From Pelagisphaera sp964404745 (GTDB taxonomy: Bacteria > Verrucomicrobiota > Verrucomicrobiia > Opitutales > Opitutaceae), in the NCBI GenBank assembly GCA_964404745.1, contig CAYOLG010000024.1, positions 1-64,000 on the forward strand: DNA of 64,000 nucleotides, in the 5' to 3' direction. Position numbers and translations under genes: made by a program. Below the pieces are notes generated by a model, which did not search any database, had not been told where the DNA came from, and saw only the letters and a program-made list of their open reading frames with translations. Of the stretch, positions 25,744 through 35,700 are shown in pieces; position 1 is the stretch's first letter, and each line of letters opens with the position of its first letter.

Positions 25744-26415
25744 CTAGTCGAGGTAGGAGGCCAATTCTTCGGCCGTCCATTGCGGGCGATCGCCGATCTC
25801 CGCCCTTACCGCCGCTACTTCATCAGCCGTCACTTCGCCTGCTTCGTTGCCCCAGGTATTCCGAATGTAGGTAACCACACCAGCAATCTCATGGTCCTTC
25901 AAACCGGGCCCATAGGCAGCCATGTTGCCGTTGTATTCATTCCCATTTACCGTGACGGGACCAATTAAACCCGAGAGCAAGATCTTGATGGGAAGCTTGG
26001 AATCTTCATGGGTAACGTAGATCGAGTCTGCCAAAGGGGGGAACTCGCCCGGCTTGCCCTGCCCATCAGGCATATGGCACCCTACACAGGCCATGCGGGT
26101 GTAGAGGTCTTCACCGATAGCATAATAGTCGTATACAATTGGCCCACGTGGGCGGTCTAACCAGGATTTGTACAGAGCTATTTCCGAACGCTCGTGGAGA
26201 TAGATTTGCTCGTTGTTTTCGCCGCCCATATAGCGACGCAAATAAAACCAGCCGAAAACGAGAACGGCGATGAGAGCCATACTCGTAAAGAAAAGCACCG
26301 GGGAGGCATTGGAGGGCTCGTGCCGAATACGGGCATGAGTCTTTACGATGCTTTCATCGCTAGCCTGTCCTTCGTCTATACCCAATAGGTTTTTATTTTG
26401 AGAATCTTCGCTCAT
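25744..26415 (-). CDS. Membrane-anchored mono-haem cytochrome c, CcoP-like
   Basis: A 223-residue protein with one membrane segment (about residues 40-60, VLFFTSMALIAVLVFGWFYL) and one cytochrome c domain. Haem c is bound by CVGCH (Cys110-His114), and Met165 in NGNMAAYG is the likely axial ligand. It takes the CcoP position in a CcoN-CcoO-CcoP-like order, but true CcoP has two haems and this has one. It starts at the last base of the preceding gene. As the last gene of the operon, it probably passes electrons between ACIII and a soluble or oxidase-bound acceptor; that is inference. Confidence 0.82.
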   Translation of the reverse strand: MSEDSQNKNLLGIDEGQASDESIVKTHARIRHEPSNASPVLFFTSMALIAVLVFGWFYLRRYMGGENNEQIYLHERSEIALYKSWLDRPRGPIVYDYYAIGEDLYTRMACVGCHMPDGQGKPGEFPPLADSIYVTHEDSKLPIKILLSGLIGPVTVNGNEYNGNMAAYGPGLKDHEIAGVVTYIRNTWGNEAGEVTADEVAAVRAEIGDRPQWTAEELASYLD

Positions 26416-27077
26416 TACTCGGCATTCTCCAGTGCCACAGCCAACTCATCGGCCATCGCTTCCAGAGACTTGGGAGCCTCGTTCAAATCGTAATCGACTT
26501 TTAGGCTAAGCATGTAAGCGGCAAGCGATTCCGCTTTCCGAGTCGGAATAACTTCATAGCCTGCCGGTGGAGCAAAAGCCTCGGGGAACTCCAAGGCTCG
26601 GGATGAGGCCTCGCCTACGATTTCCCGGGTATCGTATAGAAACGAATACGCGGGCATGTTGGAACCCGGAGAATTGATTTGCGGATTGAATAGATGCAGA
26701 AGATGCCAAGCCGCATCCGGACGGCGCTCGCCAACGTTAGACAAATCGGGGCCCAATCGCTTTCGCCCCAACAAGACTCGGTCTTGATCGATATAGTCTC
26801 GCGCAACGGACTGCCTGCTTCCCCATCCACGCTCGATATCCATCCCCGCCGCGATTCTAACTTGCTGCGTATGACAAGCTACGCATCCAAGCTCTTGGTA
26901 CACCTCTTTTCCATGATCAGCTGCTCCTTGAATTTGTCTTGGCAACCGTCCGCCTTGATCCGGATCGAGAACGGCCACCAATTGCCCTACCTGCTGGTTG
27001 GGCTTATAAACAACCGCTACCCAGGAATATACTAGGATTATCAATACGCCTAAAAAAATGAATGGTCCGCGATTCAT
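26415..27077 (-). CDS. CcoO-like mono-haem cytochrome c subunit
   Basis: A 220-residue protein anchored by an N-terminal helix (FIFLGVLIILVYSWVAVVY). It has the CcoO-specific pattern GKEVYQELGCVACHTQQVRI (haem c on Cys65-His69), GRKRLGPDLSNVGERRPD and a late SPGSNMPAYSF with Met141 as axial ligand. These are the hallmarks of cbb3 oxidase subunit II. It overlaps the CcoN-like gene by 4 bases. The haem site is complete, in contrast to its membrane partner. It presumably forms a complex with the CcoN-like protein. Confidence 0.87.
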   Translation of the reverse strand: MNRGPFIFLGVLIILVYSWVAVVYKPNQQVGQLVAVLDPDQGGRLPRQIQGAADHGKEVYQELGCVACHTQQVRIAAGMDIERGWGSRQSVARDYIDQDRVLLGRKRLGPDLSNVGERRPDAAWHLLHLFNPQINSPGSNMPAYSFLYDTREIVGEASSRALEFPEAFAPPAGYEVIPTRKAESLAAYMLSLKVDYDLNEAPKSLEAMADELAVALENAE

Positions 27078-28555
27078 GGCGCCGTATACTCCAATTCCGG
27101 AGCTTCGCTTATGAGATCCGTGTTTTGCTCAGCCTCTACCCGGCTGGATAGAATGATCATGAAATAGGTAAACAGACCGCAAACTGATGACAGGAATAAG
27201 AAAAGCATTCCCAATGTCGTCAGAAAGAAGCCGCTGCTCAGAGTTTTTGTGATGGCAAGGGAATTCGCGATGCTCTCGTTAAGCAATTCGCCGTGAAGCG
27301 CTCCCCCAGATATCAATCCTATGGATACCAGTATGACTCCGATAAGCTGCATCCAAAATTGGAGATCTACAATGGTTGGTGATGGCAGCTCTTTATTGAG
27401 CAAACGGGGCAGAATAAATTGAATGGCCCCGGTGAAAACCATTCCGGCGAAGCCGAAAAGAGCTAAAAAGTCTACTCCAGAGTCGAATAAGGAGAATTGA
27501 GTGGACGCCAGCGAGCCGCGAAGGGATCCGAAGATCTTATAATACATCAGTATCAAAAACAGGATCGATCCCGCGAAAAGGAATCGGGCCGTTGCCGATG
27601 ACCAAATCACGCTGAACTTGCGGAACAGGCTCGAGAGAAATTGGATGGATAGCGTGGTTGTCGGTAGTAGAAGACCAAAAGAGGCCATGATCCCCAAAGA
27701 GGGAACCCAAACCGGAATCGGTCCGAAAGCCATGTCCGATACACCCGAAATGCTAGCGAAAAAGATCCACGACCAAAATGCATGGGCCGAATACTTGTAA
27801 CCAATAACATGTGAGCCGAGCGTTTTAGGAATCAAATAGAGGAGCGTAGCGAATGCCAGAGGAGCGACAAAGAGCCCAAAAACATTTTCCGCATACCAGC
27901 TATTGATCAGCGCTTGTATAGCCCCTTGAGCGGGGAAATGAACCAGCATGACCTGTGCTGCTGAATAGATCCAGGCGAAGGAGAATAAAGCCGCCAAAAT
28001 CCACCATTGGGAGGCGTAGCTCGAGCGATACACTCGAGCATGAAAGGTCAATAAGCACGATAGGCCAATCCCAACAAAGGCTATAAACAGCACGGGGCCG
28101 ACGAAGGGCGGGAATTCTAGCCAAGCATATGGCAATTGCTCCCCTGCCATAATTCCGATGATCCCGAGCGTAACGCCCGTATTCCATAAAACAATGGAGA
28201 TCGTCAGGAAGGTCGCTGAAAACCCCGATTGTCCTCCCAACCGAGTCAAAAGAAAAATCGCGCAAGCCAGACCGGCATTGAAAAGCCAACCATAAACCAA
28301 AGTGTTCCAAAACAGCGGTTCCACCTTGCCGTAGGTCAAAATCGGGCAGTCAGCAAAGAAACCCGGCGAATGCAGTTTGATCGATGCGATGAGGCCGAAA
28401 ACCGTAGCGATGACGAGCCAAACCAAAGCGGACTTAATGAGCGTCAAGACAGGGAAGCGGATGGCTCCGTCGAGCGATCGTTCCCTTTCGCGATTCTCAG
28501 CATCGCCCGAAAGTTCAGGGCGAAGCGAAGAAAAGATATTCTTGAACAAACTCAT
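27074..28555 (-). CDS. CcoN-like membrane subunit lacking all haem and copper ligands
   Basis: A 493-residue multi-spanning (about 12 helices) relative of cbb3 oxidase subunit I. Framework matches are WYAENVFGLFVAPLAFATLLY, YKYSAHAFW and LFGFAGMVFTGAIQFILPRL. Every metal-binding His of real CcoN is replaced. The helix-2 haem ligand is Glu79. The first CuB ligand is Glu223 (W-Y-A-E-N for W-Y-G-H-N). The CuB His pair of G-P-H-H falls in FASISGVSD. The haem b3 and b ligands of G-H-x-H are Val361 and Phe363. Only six His remain (62, 172, 206, 249, 258, 421), none at those sites. It cannot hold haem or reduce oxygen like an oxidase. Neighbours suggest a structural role with ACIII. Confidence 0.85.
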   Translation of the reverse strand: MSLFKNIFSSLRPELSGDAENRERERSLDGAIRFPVLTLIKSALVWLVIATVFGLIASIKLHSPGFFADCPILTYGKVEPLFWNTLVYGWLFNAGLACAIFLLTRLGGQSGFSATFLTISIVLWNTGVTLGIIGIMAGEQLPYAWLEFPPFVGPVLFIAFVGIGLSCLLTFHARVYRSSYASQWWILAALFSFAWIYSAAQVMLVHFPAQGAIQALINSWYAENVFGLFVAPLAFATLLYLIPKTLGSHVIGYKYSAHAFWSWIFFASISGVSDMAFGPIPVWVPSLGIMASFGLLLPTTTLSIQFLSSLFRKFSVIWSSATARFLFAGSILFLILMYYKIFGSLRGSLASTQFSLFDSGVDFLALFGFAGMVFTGAIQFILPRLLNKELPSPTIVDLQFWMQLIGVILVSIGLISGGALHGELLNESIANSLAITKTLSSGFFLTTLGMLFLFLSSVCGLFTYFMIILSSRVEAEQNTDLISEAPELEYTAP

Positions 28556-28598
28556 ACTAGAATTTCAACTACGATTTGCTAATAGAAAGTACGAGCAA

Positions 28599-28880
28599 CT
28601 ATTTCGCGTTTTCCGAAACGACGAGGGCTTTGGCGCGATCAATCGGCAAGCGTACTTTTCCAGAAGCGGCATCGATAACCGCATAGCCGGTCAGTTTTTC
28701 CGATTGAACCGCTTCATGCTCTACCAAAGAAGGTCGGTCGACTACCGGCGAGACTAAAGCCGCGCTCTCCGGGCTTTCGTAGGAAAGGTTAATGATGATA
28801 TAGAAAATGAGAAACGCTCCCAAGATGGCGACAATCATGGGGAAGGAACTTCTCGTCGGCGTTTGCGCTGATTCTTTCAT
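28599..28880 (-). CDS. Small single-pass membrane protein of the ACIII operon, unknown function
   Basis: A 93-residue protein with one helix (about residues 14-34, FPMIVAILGAFLIFYIIINL) and a periplasmic tail ending YAVIDAASGKVRLPIDRA. Short proteins with a terminal G-x-V-R-[IL]-P-I-D-R-A motif occur beside respiratory operons in other bacteria, as I recall; no biochemical function is known to me. It sits between actF (10 bases) and the CcoN-like gene (43 bases). Start has no Shine-Dalgarno. A role in linking ACIII to the cbb3-like set is a guess. Confidence 0.7.
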   Translation of the reverse strand: MKESAQTPTRSSFPMIVAILGAFLIFYIIINLSYESPESAALVSPVVDRPSLVEHEAVQSEKLTGYAVIDAASGKVRLPIDRAKALVVSENAK

Positions 28881-28890
28881 CGTGGTTCGA

Positions 28891-30111
28891 TTAATGGTTG
28901 TGGTTTAGGCACTCCTCGATGCGCGGATCCCTGATCGGTATAATCTTGGTATTTCGATAACTGGACCAGTAAGCCCATAAGAGGATACCTCCGGCTCCTA
29001 GAACGCCACCAATGTACCAAACGATGTTCAACGGACTGGAAAACATTTGGAATGGCTCGCCATGGGAGTCCTTCAGCGATGGCAATATGTTGAAGAAGAT
29101 ATCGAGTAAATTCATGACCAACAGCCATACAGCCATGAAGGTCATCGATTGGTAATTCGTCTTCAGTGGAAACTGAAGCATGTACAAGAATGGGAATAAA
29201 AAGTATCCGAAAATCAATATCATGGACACCGGCCACCAGATCCCCTGCTCCCGATCATTAAACCAGAACGTTTCCTCTGGAATATTGGCATTCCAGATAA
29301 GGAAGTACTGAGAAAAAGTAATGTAAGCCCAGAATACCGTAAATGCGAATGCCAAGGTGGAGACATCGTGCAGATGCTTGGTATTGAATATCCCTTTGAG
29401 GGGTCCTTTAGCCACCAGAAAAGCGCAGGTTAGGATCATAACCGCTAGCGCTGCTCTCATCGCGCTGGCAAACATCCAAACGCCGAACATGGTGGAGAAC
29501 CAGTGGTACTCCAAACTCATGATCCAATCGAAAGCGGCCGCCGTCCAAGTTAGAGCCACTAAAATGAGGCCCGCAGCAGCGTGTTTGCGACTTGAATACG
29601 TGTGATTCGGTGATCCGTCTGAATCTTGCGAGAATGAGTTTCTTCTGAACGTCCGGGCGAAATAGATCCATACGCCGAAGCAGAATACAGCGCGGAACCA
29701 GAAAAAGCCTTCCGACAGCCACCAAGTCTTCTTCTGGTAAAGAATATCCGTGCCGACCGTTCCGTGGCCATGTAAGGAAGCGCCTTGATCCATCCACAAC
29801 CAAATCAAGCCTTGGTCTTTTAGATAGGTCAGCGCGAACAGCGGAATGAATAGAATGCCCAGGTAAGGAAGGGCAGAAAGATAATGTTCGGCTTGTCTCC
29901 TGACAATCACCGACCAATAGGCATCGAATATGTGATGGATCATCACCAAGAAGAGCATGCCAATCGTTATCGAAGTAACAAATATCAAGCCGATCAAGTA
30001 AGACCAGGCAGCGATTTGCGTATCGACGAAAAATCCGATGAAGGAAATCGCAAGACCAACGGTTCCTACCGTCAGCCATTTTCCAGGGTTTGGCGAAAAG
30101 TCGTGGCTCAT
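28891..30111 (-). CDS. actF: Alternative complex III subunit ActF (NrfD-like quinol-binding membrane subunit)
   Basis: A 406-residue integral membrane protein with about ten helices (LIFVTSITIGMLFLVMIHHI and onward), the second NrfD-like subunit of ACIII. Conserved features are the HHIFDAYW stretch early on and ISGV-like loops, with the HNH tail facing the periplasmic or cytoplasmic edge. ACIII oxidises menaquinol or ubiquinol and reduces cytochrome c, replacing the bc1 complex. The start overlaps the stop of actE by 4 bases. The gene order leaves no doubt about its identity. Confidence 0.93.
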   Translation of the reverse strand: MSHDFSPNPGKWLTVGTVGLAISFIGFFVDTQIAAWSYLIGLIFVTSITIGMLFLVMIHHIFDAYWSVIVRRQAEHYLSALPYLGILFIPLFALTYLKDQGLIWLWMDQGASLHGHGTVGTDILYQKKTWWLSEGFFWFRAVFCFGVWIYFARTFRRNSFSQDSDGSPNHTYSSRKHAAAGLILVALTWTAAAFDWIMSLEYHWFSTMFGVWMFASAMRAALAVMILTCAFLVAKGPLKGIFNTKHLHDVSTLAFAFTVFWAYITFSQYFLIWNANIPEETFWFNDREQGIWWPVSMILIFGYFLFPFLYMLQFPLKTNYQSMTFMAVWLLVMNLLDIFFNILPSLKDSHGEPFQMFSSPLNIVWYIGGVLGAGGILLWAYWSSYRNTKIIPIRDPRIEECLNHNH

Positions 30112-30716
30112 AGTCCGAGCTCCTCTCGTTTTGCAGGAGTTAAATCTTCAACACTGCCATTCGCAGCTCGCTGCAGGGCCCTGACGTAGAGCACTACATT
30201 CCAGCGATCTTCAACCGATAGGCGATCCGCATAGCCCAGCATTAGGCCCTTGCCGTTTTTAACAACATCGTAGAGCTGGCCATCGGTATAATCCACCAGC
30301 CTCTGATCATTCAGATTGGCAACCGTGAGCATGCCATACTTCTTAGTCATGCTGTCGCCATCTCCGGCAGCACCATGGCAAACAGCGCAATAGATATTGT
30401 AGCGCTCCTCTCCCCTGGCCATCGCCTCATTAGTGACGTCGATGGGAAAGCCTTCGCCAAAATTATCGCCGTTCTTACCCATCGCCAGGTATTCATTCTC
30501 GTAATACGTACCTCGAGCGATCGCTCCCTCGACCGGCATTCGATCTGTCCGGCCGTCAGCGAAAAAAGCGCTTTCCGCCTGAGGGTGGTACTTGGGCATG
30601 CGATCCATATCAGGAAAGACTTCAAGTGGCGGTCGCGTCGACTTGGCTCCGCGAGGCCCCAGGATCGCCAGAGCCCCGATGACGCCAACTATGAATATCA
30701 GATAAACGTAACGCAT
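30108..30716 (-). CDS. actE: Alternative complex III subunit ActE (mono-haem cytochrome c)
   Basis: A 202-residue periplasmic cytochrome c anchored by an N-terminal helix (VYLIFIVGVIGALAILG). Haem is bound by CAVCH (Cys110-His114) in RYNIYCAVCHGAAGDG, with Met in KNGKGLMLGYADRL as the likely sixth ligand. No lipobox cysteine is present, whereas some studied ActE subunits are lipoproteins. It is the exit point for electrons from ACIII to the cytochrome c acceptor. It overlaps actF and lies 5 bases after actD. Confidence 0.92.
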   Translation of the reverse strand: MRYVYLIFIVGVIGALAILGPRGAKSTRPPLEVFPDMDRMPKYHPQAESAFFADGRTDRMPVEGAIARGTYYENEYLAMGKNGDNFGEGFPIDVTNEAMARGEERYNIYCAVCHGAAGDGDSMTKKYGMLTVANLNDQRLVDYTDGQLYDVVKNGKGLMLGYADRLSVEDRWNVVLYVRALQRAANGSVEDLTPAKREELGL

Positions 30717-30721
30717 CGCAA

Positions 30722-31276
30722 TTAGTCCTCCAGTTCTCCTACCTCCGTCGGGCTCAACCCATCTAGGAGGGAGCGCGTTTTTTCCTCATCGAACTGAGGA
30801 TCCTCATTTTCGATATAGAGAAAAAATGAATCGTCAGTTCCTTTAGCCACGTCTTTGTACTTAAGAAACGGATGATAGTGCTGCGGCAGCCGATTCAGGA
30901 TAAACATTCCTCCGATGGAGGCGAATGCCGAGAATAGAATCGTCAACTCGTAAGATACGGGAAAGGCGAATTGCGGACTAAAAAAGGGCTTACCCCCGAC
31001 AATCAACTTGTATCCGTCCATAAATGGCAGGCTTAGTTCAGATCCGCCTGTGAACCAGATCATCAGCATCCCGGTGGTTATTCCAATGGAACCGCCGACG
31101 ATGGTGAACCGCCCAACCAAGGAACGCTTAAGTCCCATAGCGGGATCCATTCCGTGAATGGGGAACGGCGTGATGACGTCCCAGTTTTTGTATCCCGCGT
31201 CGCGTACTTTCTCCGCCGCGCGCATGATATCGGCTGGAGTATCGAATCTAGCGATGAGTCCGTGTTGTTTAGCCAT
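30722..31276 (-). CDS. actD: Alternative complex III subunit ActD (DUF3341)
   Basis: A 184-residue protein, DUF3341 family. It starts MAKQHGLIARFDTPADIMRA, with a cytosolic alpha/beta part containing NWDVITPFPIHGMDPAMGL. Two membrane helices follow, with PFMDGYKLIVGGKPF between them. It is a structural ACIII subunit without cofactors. Length and order are canonical between actC and actE. Confidence 0.93.
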   Translation of the reverse strand: MAKQHGLIARFDTPADIMRAAEKVRDAGYKNWDVITPFPIHGMDPAMGLKRSLVGRFTIVGGSIGITTGMLMIWFTGGSELSLPFMDGYKLIVGGKPFFSPQFAFPVSYELTILFSAFASIGGMFILNRLPQHYHPFLKYKDVAKGTDDSFFLYIENEDPQFDEEKTRSLLDGLSPTEVGELED

Positions 31277-31301
31277 TGTCGGATATATTCGCTTTTAAAA
31301 G

Positions 31302-32714
31302 TTAGTGTTTGTGCGGATCCGCTTGCGGAGTGACTGCCTTGATTTCCGCCATCGCCATGAGAGGGAGGAAACGGAGGAAAAGAAGGAAGAGGACCGAAAA
31401 GACGCCGAAGGTTCCGACGTACGTGAAGATATCGATGATTGTCGGCGAGTAGTAGCCCCAGGAAGAGGGCAACCAGTCGCGGGTAAGCGTGGTCACGGCA
31501 ATGACGAAACGCTCAAACCACATCCCGATATTCACGAATATGCTTATGATCCACACCCAAGCCGTATTCTCGCGTATCTTCTTAAACCAGAAAAGCTGCG
31601 GAGAAATGACGTTGCAGGAGATCATGATCCAGTAGGCCCAAGCGTAATTCCCGAAGGCCCGATTGACGAAGGCGAAGATCTCGAAGTCATTGGCCCCGTA
31701 AGCGGCGATAAAGAACTCCATGGAATAAGCATAGCCAACCATCGAACCCGTGGCCAATACGATCTTGGTCATGCAATCTATGTGGTATTGCGTAATGAGA
31801 TCTTCCAAGCGATAGATCGCACGCAATGGCAGCATCAAGGTGAGCACCATCCCAAATCCGGAGAAAATAGCTCCGGCCACAAAGTATGGCGGGAAAATAG
31901 TCGTATGCCACCCAGGGAGCAAAGAAATGGCGAAGTCGAAAGATACGATCGTGTGTACCGACAGTACCAGCGGCGTGGAGAGGCCCGCTAGAATCAGATA
32001 GCACATCTCGTAATTTCGCCAGTGCCGGTTGGATCCCCTCCAGCCCATAGCGAAGAAACCGTAAAGAATTTGGCGGATCTTGTTTTTGGCCCGGTCGCGA
32101 ACCGAGGCCAAATCGGGTATCAAACCAACGTACCAGAAAAGCACCGAGACCGTTCCATAAGTCGAAACCGCAAATACGTCCCATAGCAAAGCGGAGCGGA
32201 AATTGGGCCAAATAGCATTGGCATTGGGAATCGGAAACAGGAACCAGGCCATCCAAACCCGACCCACGTGGAAAACGGGGAAGATTGCAGCGCAGACCAC
32301 CGCGAAGATCGTCATCGCTTCGGCTGCCCGGTTGATCGAGGTTCGCCACTTTTGCCGCAGCAAGCAGAGAATGGCGGAAATGAGCGTACCCGCGTGGCCG
32401 ATACCGATCCAAAATACGAAGTTGACGATAGCCCAACCCCAGTTCGCGGGATTAGCCAACCCCCAAACACCAGTGCCGGACGCAACCAGATAAATCAGAC
32501 CAAAGACCGTGAACGAAGCCGTCGCGCAAGCGATTACGAAGCACACCCACCACCAAGTCGGCGTCTTCTCCTCCACGATGCCGCAGATCTTTTCGGTTAT
32601 CCAAGAAAAACTGCGATTGTTTTCGACGAGCGCGGGGCGCGGGATATCGACGGGATCTACTTCGTCGAGAATCGCTGGCTTCATTTCGCTAGTAATTGGA
32701 TTCGCGCTAGCCAT
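31302..32714 (-). CDS. actC: Alternative complex III subunit ActC (NrfD/PsrC-like membrane subunit)
   Basis: A 470-residue protein with about ten helices, including NWGWAIVNFVFWIGIGHAGT, the GHAGT loop typical of ActC, and PGWHTTIFPPYFVAGAIFSG. It is the main quinol-binding membrane subunit and is thought to contribute to proton translocation. It overlaps the end of actB by one base. His residues in the IGHAGT and WHTTIFP motifs are conserved. It ends with a His-rich tail (PQADPHKH). Confidence 0.94.
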   Translation of the reverse strand: MASANPITSEMKPAILDEVDPVDIPRPALVENNRSFSWITEKICGIVEEKTPTWWWVCFVIACATASFTVFGLIYLVASGTGVWGLANPANWGWAIVNFVFWIGIGHAGTLISAILCLLRQKWRTSINRAAEAMTIFAVVCAAIFPVFHVGRVWMAWFLFPIPNANAIWPNFRSALLWDVFAVSTYGTVSVLFWYVGLIPDLASVRDRAKNKIRQILYGFFAMGWRGSNRHWRNYEMCYLILAGLSTPLVLSVHTIVSFDFAISLLPGWHTTIFPPYFVAGAIFSGFGMVLTLMLPLRAIYRLEDLITQYHIDCMTKIVLATGSMVGYAYSMEFFIAAYGANDFEIFAFVNRAFGNYAWAYWIMISCNVISPQLFWFKKIRENTAWVWIISIFVNIGMWFERFVIAVTTLTRDWLPSSWGYYSPTIIDIFTYVGTFGVFSVLFLLFLRFLPLMAMAEIKAVTPQADPHKH

Positions 32715-35700
32715 TAGTGCGTTCCTCCATTTTCTGAGTGAGAATCGGTGTGTGAATCATTATGACCGTGGTCATCGTGTGAGTCGTACCCTCCATAATC
32801 GCCGCTTTTCTTCGGTTTCGTCGCCTTGTACTCAACCTTAGTCAATGGCTGATCATAGTAATCCGGCATGTCGGGATTCGGGTTGCGCAGTTTGGCTAGG
32901 TAGGTTGTACGCGGGCGGGCATTGGTATAGCCAAGCAGCGCGTAGTTTCGTTCGTTGGCCTGCAATTCGGAAACCTTGCTTTCGGGATCCGTCAGATCGC
33001 CAAATTCGATTGCATCCATCGGACAAACTTGCTGGCAGGCTACCTTGATCGTTCCATCCGGAATGCGGATGTCGTTACTATCCCTGGCTTGTACTTTCTT
33101 GGCGATCTTTGCCTGCTGGATACGTTGCACGCAGTAAGTGCATTTCTCCATAACGCCGCGCATTCTAATGGATACGTCAGGATTTTGAGCCATTTGCTGC
33201 AGCTCGTTCATCCCTTTCGGAGCCATGGGACCTTCGTAGAGTCGGTCTAGCGGGCGTTGCTGATAATCAAAGAAATTGAAGCGACGCACCTTATACGGGC
33301 AATTGTTGGCGCAATAACGCGTACCAATACAACGGTTGTAAGCCATGGTATTGAGACCATCCTCGTCATGCACAGTGGCATTGACGGGGCACACCGTCTC
33401 GCAAGGAGCCGTTTCGCAATGCATGCAGCCCACGGGCTGTATGGAAACCTGAGGATCTTCGGGTATCGCCGCCATGTCCAATGAGCCATCAGCCTTGGTG
33501 ACGTCCGATGAAAAATAGCGATCCAAACGAATCCAATGCATTTCTCGACCGCGCCGCACCTGATCGCGGCCGACGATCGGAATATTATTCTCGCTCTGGC
33601 AAGCAACCACGCAGGCATTACATCCTGAGCAAACGTTGAGATCGATCGCCATTCCCCACTGATGAATGCCATCGTAGTTCGGGTGCTCATAGAGGGAACC
33701 GCCTCGTGGAGTTTCCTTCGAGCGCTCCTGGACCGGCATTCCCTTGTCTTCACCCAATACCGGCGGGGAGTGGCTTTCCATCCCCATTTCCTCAACCCAA
33801 TGAGGATCGGCTGCGTAGTCGTCCAAATTGGATTCTCGAATAATCGCCCGGCCCTCCATGGACCAATGCTCCTGCGTGTTGGCTAATTGGATCGATTCGC
33901 CAGTGAGTTCAAGTTTGGCCCCTGAAGCGAAGGCCACAGCGTCGGTCGATCTGACTTCGTATGCGCTGTATCCAGAATTCGTTCCGATTCGCCCGGCGCG
34001 TTTTCTTCCATAGCCTAGAGGAAGGATGACAGAGTAGTTGTCCAATCCCGGTAGGATTTGGATGCCTCCTACGATCTCGCGACCATCGAAAGTGATTTTC
34101 GCAGCAGGCGAAAAGGACCGCCCATCACGGACTTTGTTGGGATTCTTACGGGTAATTTGCAGAGCCGAATCCGGAGCGACGATATCCAATTCGTTGGCCA
34201 ATCTGGGGCTGACGTAGATCGCGTTGTCCCAGGTCATTTTCGTCATGGGGTCCGGACATTCCTGGAGCCAGCCATTGTTGGCGTAACGTCCATCGTCCAC
34301 ACAAGGATCGACCGTGAACACGAGTTCCAAATTATCCTTGCCTGTCGGAGCGGCGGAAACGTCTGTTGATTCCAGCGATTCCGCCAAACGCAACCCGGAA
34401 ATCAAGGAGCGGTTAACTTTGAATTCCGAGCCTTCCCAAAATCCGTCGTGGAGAAATTTGTCAAAGGATCGGCGTTCTTTAGAGCCCACCTTCTTAAAAG
34501 TCTCGAATACGAGACTACGGCCATCCGAATTCTCCTCGCCGGTTAGGCGGGCCAGCAATTCGATCTCCGATAGGCCATCGAATAGTGGAGCGATCATCGG
34601 CTGTTGCGAAAGCAGGTGGCCTGAATAAGCCCGGCCATCTCCCCATGATTCCAAGTAGTGGGCTTGGACAAAGTGGTAGTTGGACTTTTCCGAAGTCTCG
34701 TCCTCGTAGTAGCCCAATCGGACTACAGTTCCCACAGATTCCAGCTTGGACCCGAAGTTCAAATCGGCAGGAGCATTGTAGACTGGATTTCCACCCAAAA
34801 TGATCAAGGTATCGATTGTCCCATTACCAATGGCGTCTGCCAATTCCTGGATAGAAGCGGATTCGTCTTTTTCGACCTCCAGCAATTTAAGCGTCTTGCC
34901 GAGATTGCCCAGCTTTTCGTTGATCAGCAACGCGATCCCCTGGGCCTCCTTTCCGAGTCCTGGCCCAGCGTATACCAGACTTTGGCCTTTGTGCTGGTCT
35001 AAGTCCACCATCGATTGGCGAATCCACTCGCGGGTTTCCGCATCAAGATTATCGGCCAATCGCTCGAAAATTGGGCTTAGCGCTTCTCCTTCAACACCCA
35101 GGTCGATTTCTAAAGCGGCCGCAGCAAGCAAAGCCGTCATTCGGCTAGTCGCCAGACGCTTACGATGATCCGCCATCGCTCCAGTCAAGCTGAATCGGCT
35201 CTCGGCAACGTAGAGTCGATTCATATCGTCTTTGGTCGAGCGAACGCGCCGACCATCTGCGAATTGCTTGCTTAAGCCCAAGGCCCCAGGGTCATCTCCA
35301 AGGAAATCGCCACCCACGCAGAGGATTCGCTTGGCCTGGCTCAGATCGTAGTTAGGCTTCAGGTTCGCTCCAGCTACAATGGCGGCGGCTGATTGCAAAT
35401 CATCGGATGCCACGGGCTCGTACTCGGCCCACAACGCATTCGAGAACTGCTTCAAGAATGCCTGTTTGAGTCGGAGTCTGGTTGGCGAGGATGACTTCTC
35501 GACGAGAATGCCTACGCGCTCGCCCTTCAACGCGGAAATTGTCTGCCTCAGCCCATCGAGGGCATCGAGAGCCTCTTCCTTGGACAAGTTAGCGCCATTT
35601 TTGGAGTAGCGACTCGAGCGATCCGGGTCGTACAGCTCTAGAATAGACGCCTGAGCCTTCAGGCTGGTGCCGCCATTGTATCCCTTGAAATCGTCGTTCC

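Noticed and set aside
27074..28555. CcoN-like gene as an ordinary cbb3 oxidase
   Set aside because: All six histidine ligands are replaced, so calling it a catalytic subunit would be wrong.
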